Source: CAIJZX01 sp043766165
GTDB lineage: Bacteria > Patescibacteriota > Patescibacteriia > SBBC01 > CAIJZX01
Direction of reading: 5' to 3'
Assembly (NCBI GenBank): GCA_043766165.1
Contig: JAYUIJ010000034.1
Coordinates: 1-11,393, forward strand
DNA length: 11,393 bases
Each line of letters opens with the position of its first letter. Within the stretch, counting starts at the first letter, position 1. The position numbers and the translations under genes are program-made. Of the stretch, positions 5,820-11,393 are shown one piece after another. The notes under the pieces were generated by a model. That model was given only the letters and a program-made list of their open reading frames with translations. It searched no databases and was not told the origin of the DNA.

Positions 5820-6331
5820 AACGTGATATCAATAAATGAACACTGCATTGTCTGGAGGTTAAGTATAGCAAAACTAGGATATTGGAACATCCCGCCAGCG
5901 GTGCCTGGATTAAGAATCATACATTGATGAATATTTGCCCTGAGCTTGTCGAAGGGTTCCCATCGTTTCAGGTGCGTGTGGCCATGACAAACCAAATCAT
6001 AGTTTCCGGTTTTTGCCGCCGCTTCCGCTTCTTTCGGAAAGTGATTAAAGAATATCTTTTTTTCATCAATCTCAATCGTTCCGGCGTCGCCGTAGTGCGT
6101 GACGTTGTTTAACGTTTTGACAACCGACATTTCTAACTCACGGTCAGCCACATTGCCATAGACTGTATCAATCTGACCGGAAAATGTGGTGGCCATATCT
6201 TTCAGCATATCCGGCGCGCAGGTGTCGCCGCAATTGATTAGCCGTTCAATCTTCATCTGCTTGAGCATAGCGACAATGCTGTTCCAGGCAACCACATTAT
6301 CGTGAAGATCTGACATGAGGGCGATAACCAT
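5816..6331 (-). CDS. YfcE/MJ0936-type metallophosphoesterase
   Basis: 171 residues, the usual length for the small calcineurin-like phosphodiesterase group. Metal-binding motifs appear in order: SDLHDN (D8, H10), CGD (D36), YGN (N60), NHFP (H97) and CHGHTH (H118, H120). It probably hydrolyses phosphodiesters with two divalent metals in the cytoplasm; the physiological substrate is unknown. Between GHTH and the family's NPG motif (141-143) the protein carries PFDKLRA (126-132), encoded by the palindromic repeat at 5938-5956. This makes the loop about seven residues longer than usual. The ATG has no ribosome site but lies six bases behind TAAAAT, so a leaderless message is likely. First gene of the operon with the dehydrogenase-like and glycosylase genes. 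Confidence 0.92.
   Translation of the reverse strand: MVIALMSDLHDNVVAWNSIVAMLKQMKIERLINCGDTCAPDMLKDMATTFSGQIDTVYGNVADRELEMSVVKTLNNVTHYGDAGTIEIDEKKIFFNHFPKEAEAAAKTGNYDLVCHGHTHLKRWEPFDKLRANIHQCMILNPGTAGGMFQYPSFAILNLQTMQCSFIDITL
5938..5956 (-). repeat. Palindromic short repeat inside the phosphoesterase gene
   Basis: CCCTGAGCTTGTCGAAGGG on the plus strand; on the coding strand it reads CCCTTCGACAAGCTCAGGG and is translated in frame as part of EPFDKLRA. A related sequence, CCCTTCGACTTCGCTCAGGA, occurs in the non-coding element at 2371-2390. I know this repeat type from many bacterial genomes, where DKLRA-like peptides mark its presence in genes. Confidence 0.8.
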
Positions 6332-6337
6332 AGGTAT

Positions 6338-6343
6338 ATTTTA
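6338..6343 (-). promoter_or_regulatory. -10 box of phosphoesterase operon (leaderless)
   Basis: On the minus strand TAAAAT is followed by ATACCT and then the ATG at 6331. The upstream sequence TTCTGATACAACTAT resembles TTCTGATACACTAT before the endonuclease IV gene (8891), suggesting a shared promoter layout. No good -35 box is evident. Confidence 0.5.
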
Positions 6344-6349
6344 GCATAG

Positions 6350-6378
6350 TTGTATCAGAACCATGCTTTTGCTACGAT
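6350..6378 (+). promoter_or_regulatory. Putative promoter of the first Cys-rich gene
   Basis: TTGTAT (6350-6355), 17 bp, TACGAT (6373-6378). Transcription would start near 6385 and give a leader of about 32 bases carrying the GGAGG site. It overlaps the divergent promoter of the phosphoesterase operon. Confidence 0.45.
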
Positions 6379-6416
6379 GCCCGTATCGTTGTTCATTCTC
6401 CTAAGTGGAGGTATCT

Positions 6417-6629
6417 ATGGTTGCGCCCGGCAGTTGTGCTGGAGAGTTTGATGAATGCCGTTGCTCATGTCATCGTGATAAGCTGACGAGGCACATCGTA
6501 GCCTGTTGCAGCCGCTGCCCCTATTGCCATAAGAATATCGCCAATGGGCACGAGACGTCACACCAACAGCGCTGTATAAAGAGTCAGGCTCCTCAGTCAG
6601 ACCCGACTGATATACCACCCGCGGCCTAA
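6417..6629 (+). CDS. Cys/His-rich small protein, putative zinc finger (gene A)
   Basis: 70 residues from the ATG at 6417, chosen over an in-frame GTG at 6405 because GGAGG (6407-6411) lies five bases before the ATG. Nine Cys and five His. C34-P-Y-C37-x11-H49-x3-C53 fits the C2HC zinc-finger spacing (C-x2-C-x11/12-H-x3-C). A second set of ligands lies ahead of it (C14, C16, C18, H26, C30, C31). A Pro-rich tail ends the protein (DIPPAA). It resembles gene B (6718-6948) in sharing C-x2-C-P-x-C followed by H-x3-C, so the two may be diverged duplicates. No catalytic motif is seen; zinc binding is inferred from spacing. It has its own promoter, and its terminator overlaps the stop codon. The opposite-strand frame 6415-6618 is considered a shadow. 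Confidence 0.72.
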   Translation: MVAPGSCAGEFDECRCSCHRDKLTRHIVACCSRCPYCHKNIANGHETSHQQRCIKSQAPQSDPTDIPPAA

Positions 6630-6647
6630 GCTAGCGGGTTTTTCTTT
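6617..6647 (+). terminator. Terminator overlapping the stop codon of gene A
   Basis: CCCGC (6618-6622) and GCGGG (6634-6638) form the stem, followed by TTTTTCTTT. The left arm encodes part of the final Pro-Ala residues and the loop contains the TAA stop (6627-6629). Confidence 0.75.
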
Positions 6648-6673
6648 CGGTTGTCGCTGGTGATTCTGCCGTA

Positions 6674-6682
6674 TGGTATGAT
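6674..6682 (+). promoter_or_regulatory. Extended -10 promoter of genes B and C
   Basis: TGGTATGAT matches the extended -10 pattern TGnTATnAT. TTGTCG at 6651-6656 is the nearest -35-like sequence, but the 20-bp spacing is long, so the extended -10 probably dominates. It lies between the terminator of gene A and the strong ribosome site of gene B, so B is a separate transcription unit. Confidence 0.45.
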
Positions 6683-6717
6683 GATTCTACGATTGCCCTT
6701 TTTCGTCAGGAGGAAAT

Positions 6718-6948
6718 ATGGTACAGACTGAGTCAGATGCGGTGCATCCGGATTTCTGTTGGTCGTATTGCCAGCAAGCCGTTCCAGGTATCACTGTTGG
6801 CCATCCACCCGGCCGCGAATGTCAACTGTGTCCCCGTTGCAAAGGGAAAGTCCGGACTGAGGTGCCGATGAATGAACACCTAGCACGATGCCCAAAGAAG
6901 CAGATTGGTTGCCACCCAAACAGCTCGTGGCGCGAATTAGCCCGTTGA
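6718..6948 (+). CDS. Cys/His-rich small protein, putative zinc finger (gene B)
   Basis: 76 residues. A textbook AGGAGG site (6708-6713) sits four bases before the ATG. Seven Cys and four His, including C14, C18, H29, C35, then C38-P-R-C41-x12-H54-x3-C58 with C2HC zinc-finger spacing, and a C65-H66 pair near the end. The order C...C...H...C-x2-C-P-x-C...H-x3-R-C parallels gene A (6417-6629), although the intervening residues differ, so an old tandem duplication or common family is likely. A role in nucleic-acid or protein binding is plausible; none is shown. The downstream gene C follows after 22 bases and is probably co-transcribed. The opposite-strand frames here are shadows. Confidence 0.72.
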   Translation: MVQTESDAVHPDFCWSYCQQAVPGITVGHPPGRECQLCPRCKGKVRTEVPMNEHLARCPKKQIGCHPNSSWRELAR

Positions 6949-6970
6949 AAAAATTCCACCTGGAGAAACT

Positions 6971-7243
6971 ATGTGTCCAATTCGGGAAGTAGACCTCCGT
7001 GAGTCGCTTATCACGTCCCTGAAGTTCTTGCAGCAAGCTGCTGACCGAGAGCTGAAACGAATGAATGGCGTTGATGAGACGTCTGTTTCTCTGGATTTCG
7101 GCCAGACAACACTACACCCCGGATCAGCCATTATGTACTGGCAAAACATCAAGGACATAACCACCACCCGCATCGCCCAACTTCGTTCAGCTATTCCATT
7201 AGCGGAACTCTATCCAAAACTGGCCGACTGTTGCGATTCATAG
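6971..7243 (+). CDS. 90-aa protein of unknown function (gene C)
   Basis: A TGGAGA ribosome site (6961-6966) lies four bases before the ATG. The protein is soluble, with a predicted amphipathic helix over about residues 8-32 (DLRESLITSLKFLQQAADRELKR condensed: L, I, L, F, L, A and L on one face), a polar middle, and a second helix over about 57-75. Cys at residue 2 and a C87-C88 pair near the end could be metal or disulphide ligands. I recognise no family. It follows gene B by 22 bases and is followed by a strong terminator, so B and C form one unit. A functional link to the zinc-finger-like proteins is only contextual. Confidence 0.68.
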   Translation: MCPIREVDLRESLITSLKFLQQAADRELKRMNGVDETSVSLDFGQTTLHPGSAIMYWQNIKDITTTRIAQLRSAIPLAELYPKLADCCDS

Positions 7244-7272
7244 TCGTGACAGTTGCGTGCCTAGTACCTTCA

Positions 7273-7298
7273 CGAGGATTGCGCATCCTCGTTTTTTT
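7273..7298 (+). terminator. Rho-independent terminator after gene C
   Basis: CGAGGAT (7273-7279) pairs perfectly with ATCCTCG (7285-7291) around the loop TGCGC, followed by seven Ts (7292-7298). Confidence 0.92.
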
Positions 7299-7314
7299 AT
7301 CCAGCCCAACTATT

Positions 7315-7405
7315 GAATATAGTATTCATTCGTGACCAGAGAATACTAGAATCAAAAATACTTTTTTTGAATGTATCTTTTGACCAAAAGGTATATCGTC
7401 TTTTT
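7315..7405. repeat. AT-rich inverted repeats between convergent units
   Basis: Three short hairpins lie in 7299-7413: TAGTATTC (7320-7327) with GAATACTA (7341-7348); TCAAAAATAC with GTATCTTTTGA; and CCAAAAG with CTTTTTGG just beyond the DUF218 stop. None is a classic terminator, but together they may end the minus-strand operon. No gene is seen here. Confidence 0.4.
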
Positions 7406-7413
7406 GGACTTGG

Positions 7414-8049
7414 TTAGCGAAAATCCCCGCGCAGCCAATCAACTACCCAAGCCACGTACTCACGAGCTGTTGAACGCAGATCAGCCCAACGTTCACGAAC
7501 GGTAATAGTGGGAATAGTGTTTAACGGCGTAGCGATACACGTGATTGCGACTGGTACTTGTCGGAAGACTGTGCAGGCGCGGAGCGTATGATATGACCCA
7601 GTCACAACTAAGGCAGTTGTCCATCCATTGCGTTTCATGATCGGCACTGTATCATGAACATTCTGCCAGGTATTTTTTGACGTTTCTTCGGTGAGAATTT
7701 TCTCGGCTGGCAATCCGAGTGAGACAGCGTAGTCTTTCATCAATGTTGATTCAACCAGGCCGGTATTTTTATCTTGTCCGCCAGAAATAATCATGTACGG
7801 CGCGTAGCCGTTGTTGATTAAGGCCACTCCGCGGATCACCCGCTCTTTTGCTTGTGGCGGAAGTGGGTCGCCGTGACGACGTGTACCAGCCCCAAGGACA
7901 ACTACGACATCTGCTTGCTTGGGCGCTTCATAGACGGTGAACGGCCAAGCTAATAATTCTGCCGGCCAATTGGTCAGGGTAATTGCAAGACCGAGTATGA
8001 GCGCCAATCCAGCTCCATACAACCATCCGTTCCGACGTGCCTTCGTCAT
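7414..8049 (-). CDS. DUF218/YdcF-SanA-like membrane-anchored protein
   Basis: 211 residues. A single hydrophobic segment at about 9-26 after basic residues is a signal anchor, placing the rest outside the membrane. The domain shows the DUF218 pattern: ADVVVVLGAG (47-55), RVIRGVALINNGYAPYMIISGG (70-91), the Glu/Ser/Asn stretch EETSKNTWQN (121-130), and LVVTGSYHTLRA (147-158) with the conserved Ser/His. Relatives (SanA, ElyC, YdcF) act in envelope and vancomycin-barrier functions or have unassigned roles; the substrate here is unknown. Its ATG overlaps the stop of the endonuclease IV gene (ATGA), so it is translated in coupling with it. That pairing says little about function. Confidence 0.88.
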   Translation of the reverse strand: MTKARRNGWLYGAGLALILGLAITLTNWPAELLAWPFTVYEAPKQADVVVVLGAGTRRHGDPLPPQAKERVIRGVALINNGYAPYMIISGGQDKNTGLVESTLMKDYAVSLGLPAEKILTEETSKNTWQNVHDTVPIMKRNGWTTALVVTGSYHTLRACTVFRQVPVAITCIATPLNTIPTITVRERWADLRSTAREYVAWVVDWLRGDFR

Positions 8050-8891
8050 CCGCGTAATTTTTTCAGCGTGGCGATATCTGCTTTAACGCCTTCGGGTTCG
8101 GTTTCTAAATACCAGTTTACTTTGCTGAGCACAGGATGTTTCGCCATGGCCGCAAATCCGGCTTTCCCAATTTTTCCTTTACCAATATGTTCGTGACGAT
8201 CTTTGGCTTCGCCCATTGGAAACTTGCTGTCGTTAGCGTGAATCAGTTTCAAGCGTTTCAATCCAACATGTTTATCAAATTCTTTCATCGTAGCATTCAC
8301 CGCCGCTGGCGTCCGCAGATCATAGCCTGAAGCAAACGCGTGACAGGTATCAAAACAAACACCGATGGTATTTTTTAACTTTGGATTCTTTTTTTCAATG
8401 GCTTGAATCATGTAGCCAATATCTTCAAACCGTGAACCAATAGCGCTTCCAGCACCGGCGGAATTTTCAATGCAGAACACGGTTGACCCGGTATATCCTT
8501 TTAAGGCGACGCTCAATCCTTCCGCTACCATTTTTTTACCTAGCTCCGGCGTAACATCTTTTGATGATCCCAAGTGCGTCATTAAAAAACCGGCACCCAG
8601 TTTTGATGATCGTTCTAGTTCTTCACGAATAATCGCCGCTGATCCATTTTTGATGCGTGGATTGGCTGAGGCAAAATTGATGTAGTACGGTGTATGGACT
8701 GCCCAGCCCTGTTGTTTGTTCTTTTTTGTGCTGTCAGAAAATTGCTGGAGAATGTCGTCGGTTAATTTTGGTGCTGGTCCACCCTGCGGTGATCGCGTAA
8801 AAATCTGAAATACTTCGCAGCCGAGTTTGGCCGCGTTTTCCGGGGCGTTGAAAGCTCCACCAGCAATAGAAACGTGACATCCAATATTCAT
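8046..8891 (-). CDS. nfo: Endonuclease IV (AP endonuclease)
   Basis: 281 residues, full length for the family. Cuts the DNA backbone 5' of abasic sites and removes 3'-blocking groups using three zinc ions. All nine expected metal ligands can be read: H66, H106, E142 (CIENSAG), D181 and H184 (CFDTCHAF), H218 (IHAND), D231 and H233 (KDRHEHIGKG), E263 (YLETEPEG). The start MNIGCHVSIAGG is the usual N-terminal beta strand. No ribosome site is present; TACACT ends six bases before the ATG, so the message is probably leaderless. It acts one step after the uracil-DNA glycosylase encoded at 4441-5025. The downstream DUF218 gene overlaps by four bases. Confidence 0.96.
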   Translation of the reverse strand: MNIGCHVSIAGGAFNAPENAAKLGCEVFQIFTRSPQGGPAPKLTDDILQQFSDSTKKNKQQGWAVHTPYYINFASANPRIKNGSAAIIREELERSSKLGAGFLMTHLGSSKDVTPELGKKMVAEGLSVALKGYTGSTVFCIENSAGAGSAIGSRFEDIGYMIQAIEKKNPKLKNTIGVCFDTCHAFASGYDLRTPAAVNATMKEFDKHVGLKRLKLIHANDSKFPMGEAKDRHEHIGKGKIGKAGFAAMAKHPVLSKVNWYLETEPEGVKADIATLKKLRG

Positions 8892-8897
8892 GTATAT

Positions 8898-8903
8898 AGT
8901 GTA
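8898..8903 (-). promoter_or_regulatory. -10 box of nfo operon (leaderless)
   Basis: On the minus strand TACACT is followed by ATATAC and then the ATG at 8891. The upstream TTTCTGA resembles the sequence before the phosphoesterase operon. No strong -35 box is seen. Confidence 0.5.
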
Positions 8904-9015
8904 TCAGAAAGTTAAGAAAAAACCCACTGTGATGAGCAGAGATTTATGGTAAGAACTTTGTGCGACAATAATGAAACCTGCGACTGCCATAGCTAGCTTG
9001 GACACCAAGCACTCG

Positions 9016-9044
9016 TTGACCGCCATCTATTTTCCAGATATACT
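9016..9044 (+). promoter_or_regulatory. Near-consensus sigma-70-type promoter of the exporter gene
   Basis: TTGACC (9016-9021), 17 bp, TATACT (9039-9044). Transcription would start near 9051, giving a leader of about 43 bases before the ATG at 9094. It lies inside the open frame that begins at 8971, which argues against that longer start. Confidence 0.75.
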
Positions 9045-9093
9045 GCCGCAATACTTCGTCGTAAATATTTTTTACTTACTACTTTCTACTGCG

Positions 9094-10716
9094 ATGTCCG
9101 ATCAACCACACCAATCCTTCCTCCGCAAATGGGGCGCTTTGATTATCATGAGTTTGGCGTTAGCCATTATAATCATCGATACAACGCTGCTTAACGTTTC
9201 CCTCGGCGTGATCATCCGTGATTTACATACGAATATCCAAAGTTTACAGTGGGTAATTACCGCCTACGCCTTAGCTTTAGCTGCGCTGACCATCACTGGC
9301 GGTCGGTTGGGCGATTTATTCGGCCGAAAAAAAATGTTTATTACCGGAGCGGCAATTTTTGCGCTTGGTTCGTTTGTCGCTTCAATTAGTCACAATGTCC
9401 CAACCCTCTTAATCGGCGAATCAATCATTGAAGGTATTGGCGCGGCCTTGATGATGCCGGCGACAGCTTCATTATTACTGTCTTCTTTCCGCGGTCATGA
9501 TCGCGCGATTGCTTTTGGTGTTTGGGGTGGTATCGCTGCAGCCGCTTCGGCTATTGGTCCAATTCTGGGCGGCTATTTAACTACCCACTTTTCCTGGCGC
9601 TGGGGTTTTCGGATTAACATTGTCGTGGCCGCGATTTTGATTATTGGTTCGGTTTTGGTTCATGAATATCGCGACGAAAAAGAAAAACCAACGCTGGATA
9701 TTATCGGTGTTATTCTTTCGGCACTTGGTTTGCTCGGATTTATCTTCGGTATCATCGAGTCATCAACCTACGGCTGGTGGACCGCGAAACAGACCTTTAT
9801 GATTGGTAGCCACGCCGTATCATTTGGCTCGTTGTCAGTAGTACCAATTTCGATTGTCGTTGGTTTAATTTTCATTGGATTATTCTTGTGGTGGCAGAAG
9901 GTGATTGCCGCCCGTGGTCGAACGCCATTAGTATCGTTGAGCTTATTCCGCAACCGACAATTCGTGTCGGGCATGATGACCATGGCCGTCCAAAGTTTAG
10001 CCATGACTGGTTTAATTTTCGTAGCGCCGGTGTTCTTACAAGCGGTTCGAAAACTAGATGCGCTGCATACTGGTTTAGCATTGCTACTGATGTCGATCGC
10101 TTTACTGATCACTGCGCCGCTTGGTGCAGTCCTCAGCCGAAAAATTGTACCAAAGTATTTAATCCAAGCCGGTTTGCTCATCAGCGCAGTCGGCGGATAC
10201 ATTCTCTGGCGCAGTATTACGGTTGATGCCACGCCGATGGATTTAGCGCCCGGGTTTATTGTCTTCGGCGCTGGCATGGGATTTGTGATGGCCCAAATTA
10301 GTAACCTGACATTATCTGCCGTGTCAGTCCAACAAGCTGGCGAAGCGGCTGGCGTCAACAACACGTTCCGTCAGATTGGTAGTAGCTTAGGTTCAGCAAT
10401 TGTCGGTGCCATTCTGTTAACATCCTTAGCCACGAACGTGCAGTCACAAGTGAATGCTAGTACAACAATTCCGAACAACGTTAAACCAGCACTATTGCAA
10501 AGCTTAGCCACACAACAGTCAAATATTGAATTTGGTAACGGTGCGCAATTGCCAGATAGTATTCCCGCCAACGTCGGAACTGAGATTCAACATATTGCCG
10601 CCGTGGCCACAACTCAGGCCAACCGCGATGCGTTGATGTACACGCTGATATTTTCCGGTTTAGCCTTACTCGTCTCAATCGGCTTACCCGGCGTCCGTAA
10701 TCTGGATCGCGGCTAA
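9094..10716 (+). CDS. DHA2-family (EmrB/QacA-like) MFS multidrug exporter
   Basis: 540 residues from the ATG at 9094 (MSDQPHQSF). Proton-driven drug or small-molecule efflux across the cytoplasmic membrane is the family's usual role; the substrate is unknown. Motif D1 includes D29 in TM1 (IIIIDTTLLNVSLG). Motif A GRLGDLFGRKK (70-80) lies between TM2 and TM3. Motif C SAIGPILGG (152-160) in TM5 marks drug:proton antiporters. About 14 hydrophobic segments are visible, with a long polar external loop before the last one (about residues 445-510, Gln/Asn/Thr-rich), typical of DHA2. The frame is open upstream to 8971, but the 41 extra residues cover the promoter at 9016-9044 and do not resemble an MFS N-terminus. 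Transcribed alone and divergent from nfo. Confidence 0.93.
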   Translation: MSDQPHQSFLRKWGALIIMSLALAIIIIDTTLLNVSLGVIIRDLHTNIQSLQWVITAYALALAALTITGGRLGDLFGRKKMFITGAAIFALGSFVASISHNVPTLLIGESIIEGIGAALMMPATASLLLSSFRGHDRAIAFGVWGGIAAAASAIGPILGGYLTTHFSWRWGFRINIVVAAILIIGSVLVHEYRDEKEKPTLDIIGVILSALGLLGFIFGIIESSTYGWWTAKQTFMIGSHAVSFGSLSVVPISIVVGLIFIGLFLWWQKVIAARGRTPLVSLSLFRNRQFVSGMMTMAVQSLAMTGLIFVAPVFLQAVRKLDALHTGLALLLMSIALLITAPLGAVLSRKIVPKYLIQAGLLISAVGGYILWRSITVDATPMDLAPGFIVFGAGMGFVMAQISNLTLSAVSVQQAGEAAGVNNTFRQIGSSLGSAIVGAILLTSLATNVQSQVNASTTIPNNVKPALLQSLATQQSNIEFGNGAQLPDSIPANVGTEIQHIAAVATTQANRDALMYTLIFSGLALLVSIGLPGVRNLDRG

Positions 10717-10753
10717 GACGCGAGTCATTAGACCGTTTGTAGTTCAAAAGAAA

Positions 10754-10786
10754 AAAGAGTCCGGCATGTAAGACGCTAGACTCTTT
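10754..10786 (+). terminator. Putative terminator after the exporter gene
   Basis: AAAGAGTC (10754-10761) pairs with GACTCTTT (10779-10786) across a 17-base loop. Only three Ts end the stem, so it is weak or partly symmetric (A-rich upstream for the other strand). Confidence 0.5.
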
Positions 10787-10810
10787 AAGGTTCGGTTGCA
10801 TGTATTACAG

Positions 10811-10822
10811 ACGACGCGTCGT
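10811..10822. repeat. 12-bp perfect palindrome ACGACGCGTCGT
   Basis: ACGACG followed directly by CGTCGT. It lies between two opposed terminators. It could be a protein-binding site or chance; no further evidence. Confidence 0.35.
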
Positions 10823-10845
10823 TAAATGGCTCCAAAATTAGAAGA

Positions 10846-10872
10846 GATGCCGGCCACATGGTGGCCGGCATC
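10846..10872 (-). terminator. Hairpin terminator for the minus-strand frame at 10880
   Basis: Perfect 12-bp arms GATGCCGGCCAC (10846-10857) and GTGGCCGGCATC (10861-10872) around three bases. On the minus strand it is followed by TCTTCTAATTTTGG and begins eight bases after a TAG stop, which fits termination of a minus-strand transcript. Confidence 0.65.
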
Positions 10873-10879
10873 GATGAAT

Positions 10880-11248
10880 CTAGGATCGTGGGTCGCTGTA
10901 AGCTTCTTGGATGTCTATGCATATATGGACAGTGGCCCAGGCTAGACTCCGTGCAACCGCTTGCGCATCCGACCAGTTGGCGAAGACTGCATGGATCCGA
11001 TTAGCCTCTGGGCGATCGAGCAACTTCGCCTCCACACAGTCCTGAATCAGTTGCTGATAACGCAGGCGGTCAGTTGTTGATAGCGTATCAGGCGGCGTAC
11101 CACCGATTAGACGCGGAGCGATATCTAGAATCTGGGAAAGAACTGATCGTAAGTCACGTAGCGTCGGTTCCCTGTAATCTAAAATAGGACCCCATGCAAG
11201 ATCTCCCTTGTACGAGTTATTGAATGTGAATTGTCCTACGTGAATACC
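10880..11248 (-). pseudogene. Start-less minus-strand reading frame, probably 5'-truncated gene
   Basis: The minus strand is open for 123 codons from a TAA (complement of 11249-11251) to a TAG (complement of 10880-10882). The translation looks protein-like: KGDLAWGPILDYREPTLRDL, then DTLSTTDRLRYQQLIQDC, LLDRPEANRIHAVFANW and SDAQAVARSLAWATVHICID. It is mostly helical and soluble. A strong hairpin follows the stop. There is no ATG in frame, and the first GTG/TTG codons come only in the last third, so the gene lacks its start: truncated, frameshifted near 11250, or an error. The 140 bases beyond give no clear continuation in the other minus-strand frames. No family recognised. Confidence 0.45.
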
Positions 11249-11362
11249 TTAGGCCTAGCACACCTTAATAATATCGTCAACCCATGGCGCCAATAACTGA
11301 ATTCAGGTCAGCCTGCAACACTTGGAGGGTATACTGGGGTGGAGGACATACTATCCACCATT

Positions 11363-11393
11363 ATGCAAATTCTGAATCAGTACGAACGAGAAA
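11363..11393 (+). CDS. Possible start of a plus-strand gene at the window edge
   Basis: ATG at 11363 opens a frame (MQILNQYERE) to the edge. TATACT at 11330-11335 could be a -10 box, and GGAGG at 11341-11345 lies 17 bases upstream of the ATG, which is too far unless the GGTGGA/TCCACC hairpin (11338-11343, 11354-11359) folds the gap away. Too short to judge. Confidence 0.2.
   Translation, partial: MQILNQYERE

Noticed and set aside
9768..10364. 198-codon minus-strand frame inside the exporter gene
   Set aside because: Antisense shadow of a clear MFS gene; composition reflects the complement of hydrophobic codons.
6971..11248. Possible similarity between gene C (REVDLRESL...) and the start-less frame (REPTLRDLRS...)
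   Set aside because: Only about four aligned identities near the beginning and no agreement elsewhere; chance level by eye.

Overview
The window looks like chromosomal sequence from a small-genome bacterium, most likely of the Candidate Phyla Radiation (Patescibacteria). The pointers are compact genes with ATGA stop/start overlaps, minimal-length enzymes, a stand-alone domain of the TrmB-associated kind common in Parcubacteria-like genomes, several genes with a -10 box so close to the ATG that their mRNAs should be leaderless, and dispersed palindromes. TGA is read as a normal stop. The assignment is an inference; no rRNA or other phylogenetic marker is present.

Layout. 1-163 (-): start of a basic, Tyr/Arg-rich protein that runs off the left edge. 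164-674: non-coding, with two hairpins and one end of a dispersed repeat. 675-2306 (+): 543-aa protein with a phosphoribosyltransferase-like core. 2462-2887 (+): small membrane protein. 3055-3516 (+): domain resembling the effector part of TrmB-like regulators, without its HTH. 3519-4321 (+): class I SAM methyltransferase broken by frameshifts. 6331-4441 (-): three-gene operon of YfcE-type phosphoesterase, short UDP-glucose dehydrogenase-like protein and type-4 uracil-DNA glycosylase, ending in a strong terminator. 6417-7243 (+): two tiny Cys/His-rich putative zinc proteins and a 90-aa unknown, with strong Shine-Dalgarno sites and their own terminators. 8891-7414 (-): endonuclease IV overlapping a DUF218 protein. 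9094-10716 (+): 14-TM DHA2-type exporter with a near-consensus promoter. 10717-11393: terminators and a minus-strand reading frame that lacks a start.

How the genes work together. Uracil-DNA glycosylase (removes U) and endonuclease IV (cuts at AP sites) are consecutive base-excision repair steps, although they sit in different operons. The sugar-nucleotide dehydrogenase-like, DUF218 and exporter proteins are envelope or transport functions.

The parts that depart from housekeeping are: the cluster of small Cys/His-rich genes at 6417-7298; a family of palindromic intergenic elements (copies at 2343-2425, 2916-2947, 4401-4445 and one end at 380-410), one of which carries a 51-bp segment absent from another; a short TTCGAC...CTCAGG repeat present both in that segment and, in frame, inside the phosphoesterase gene; and the contrast between leaderless housekeeping genes and SD-led small genes.
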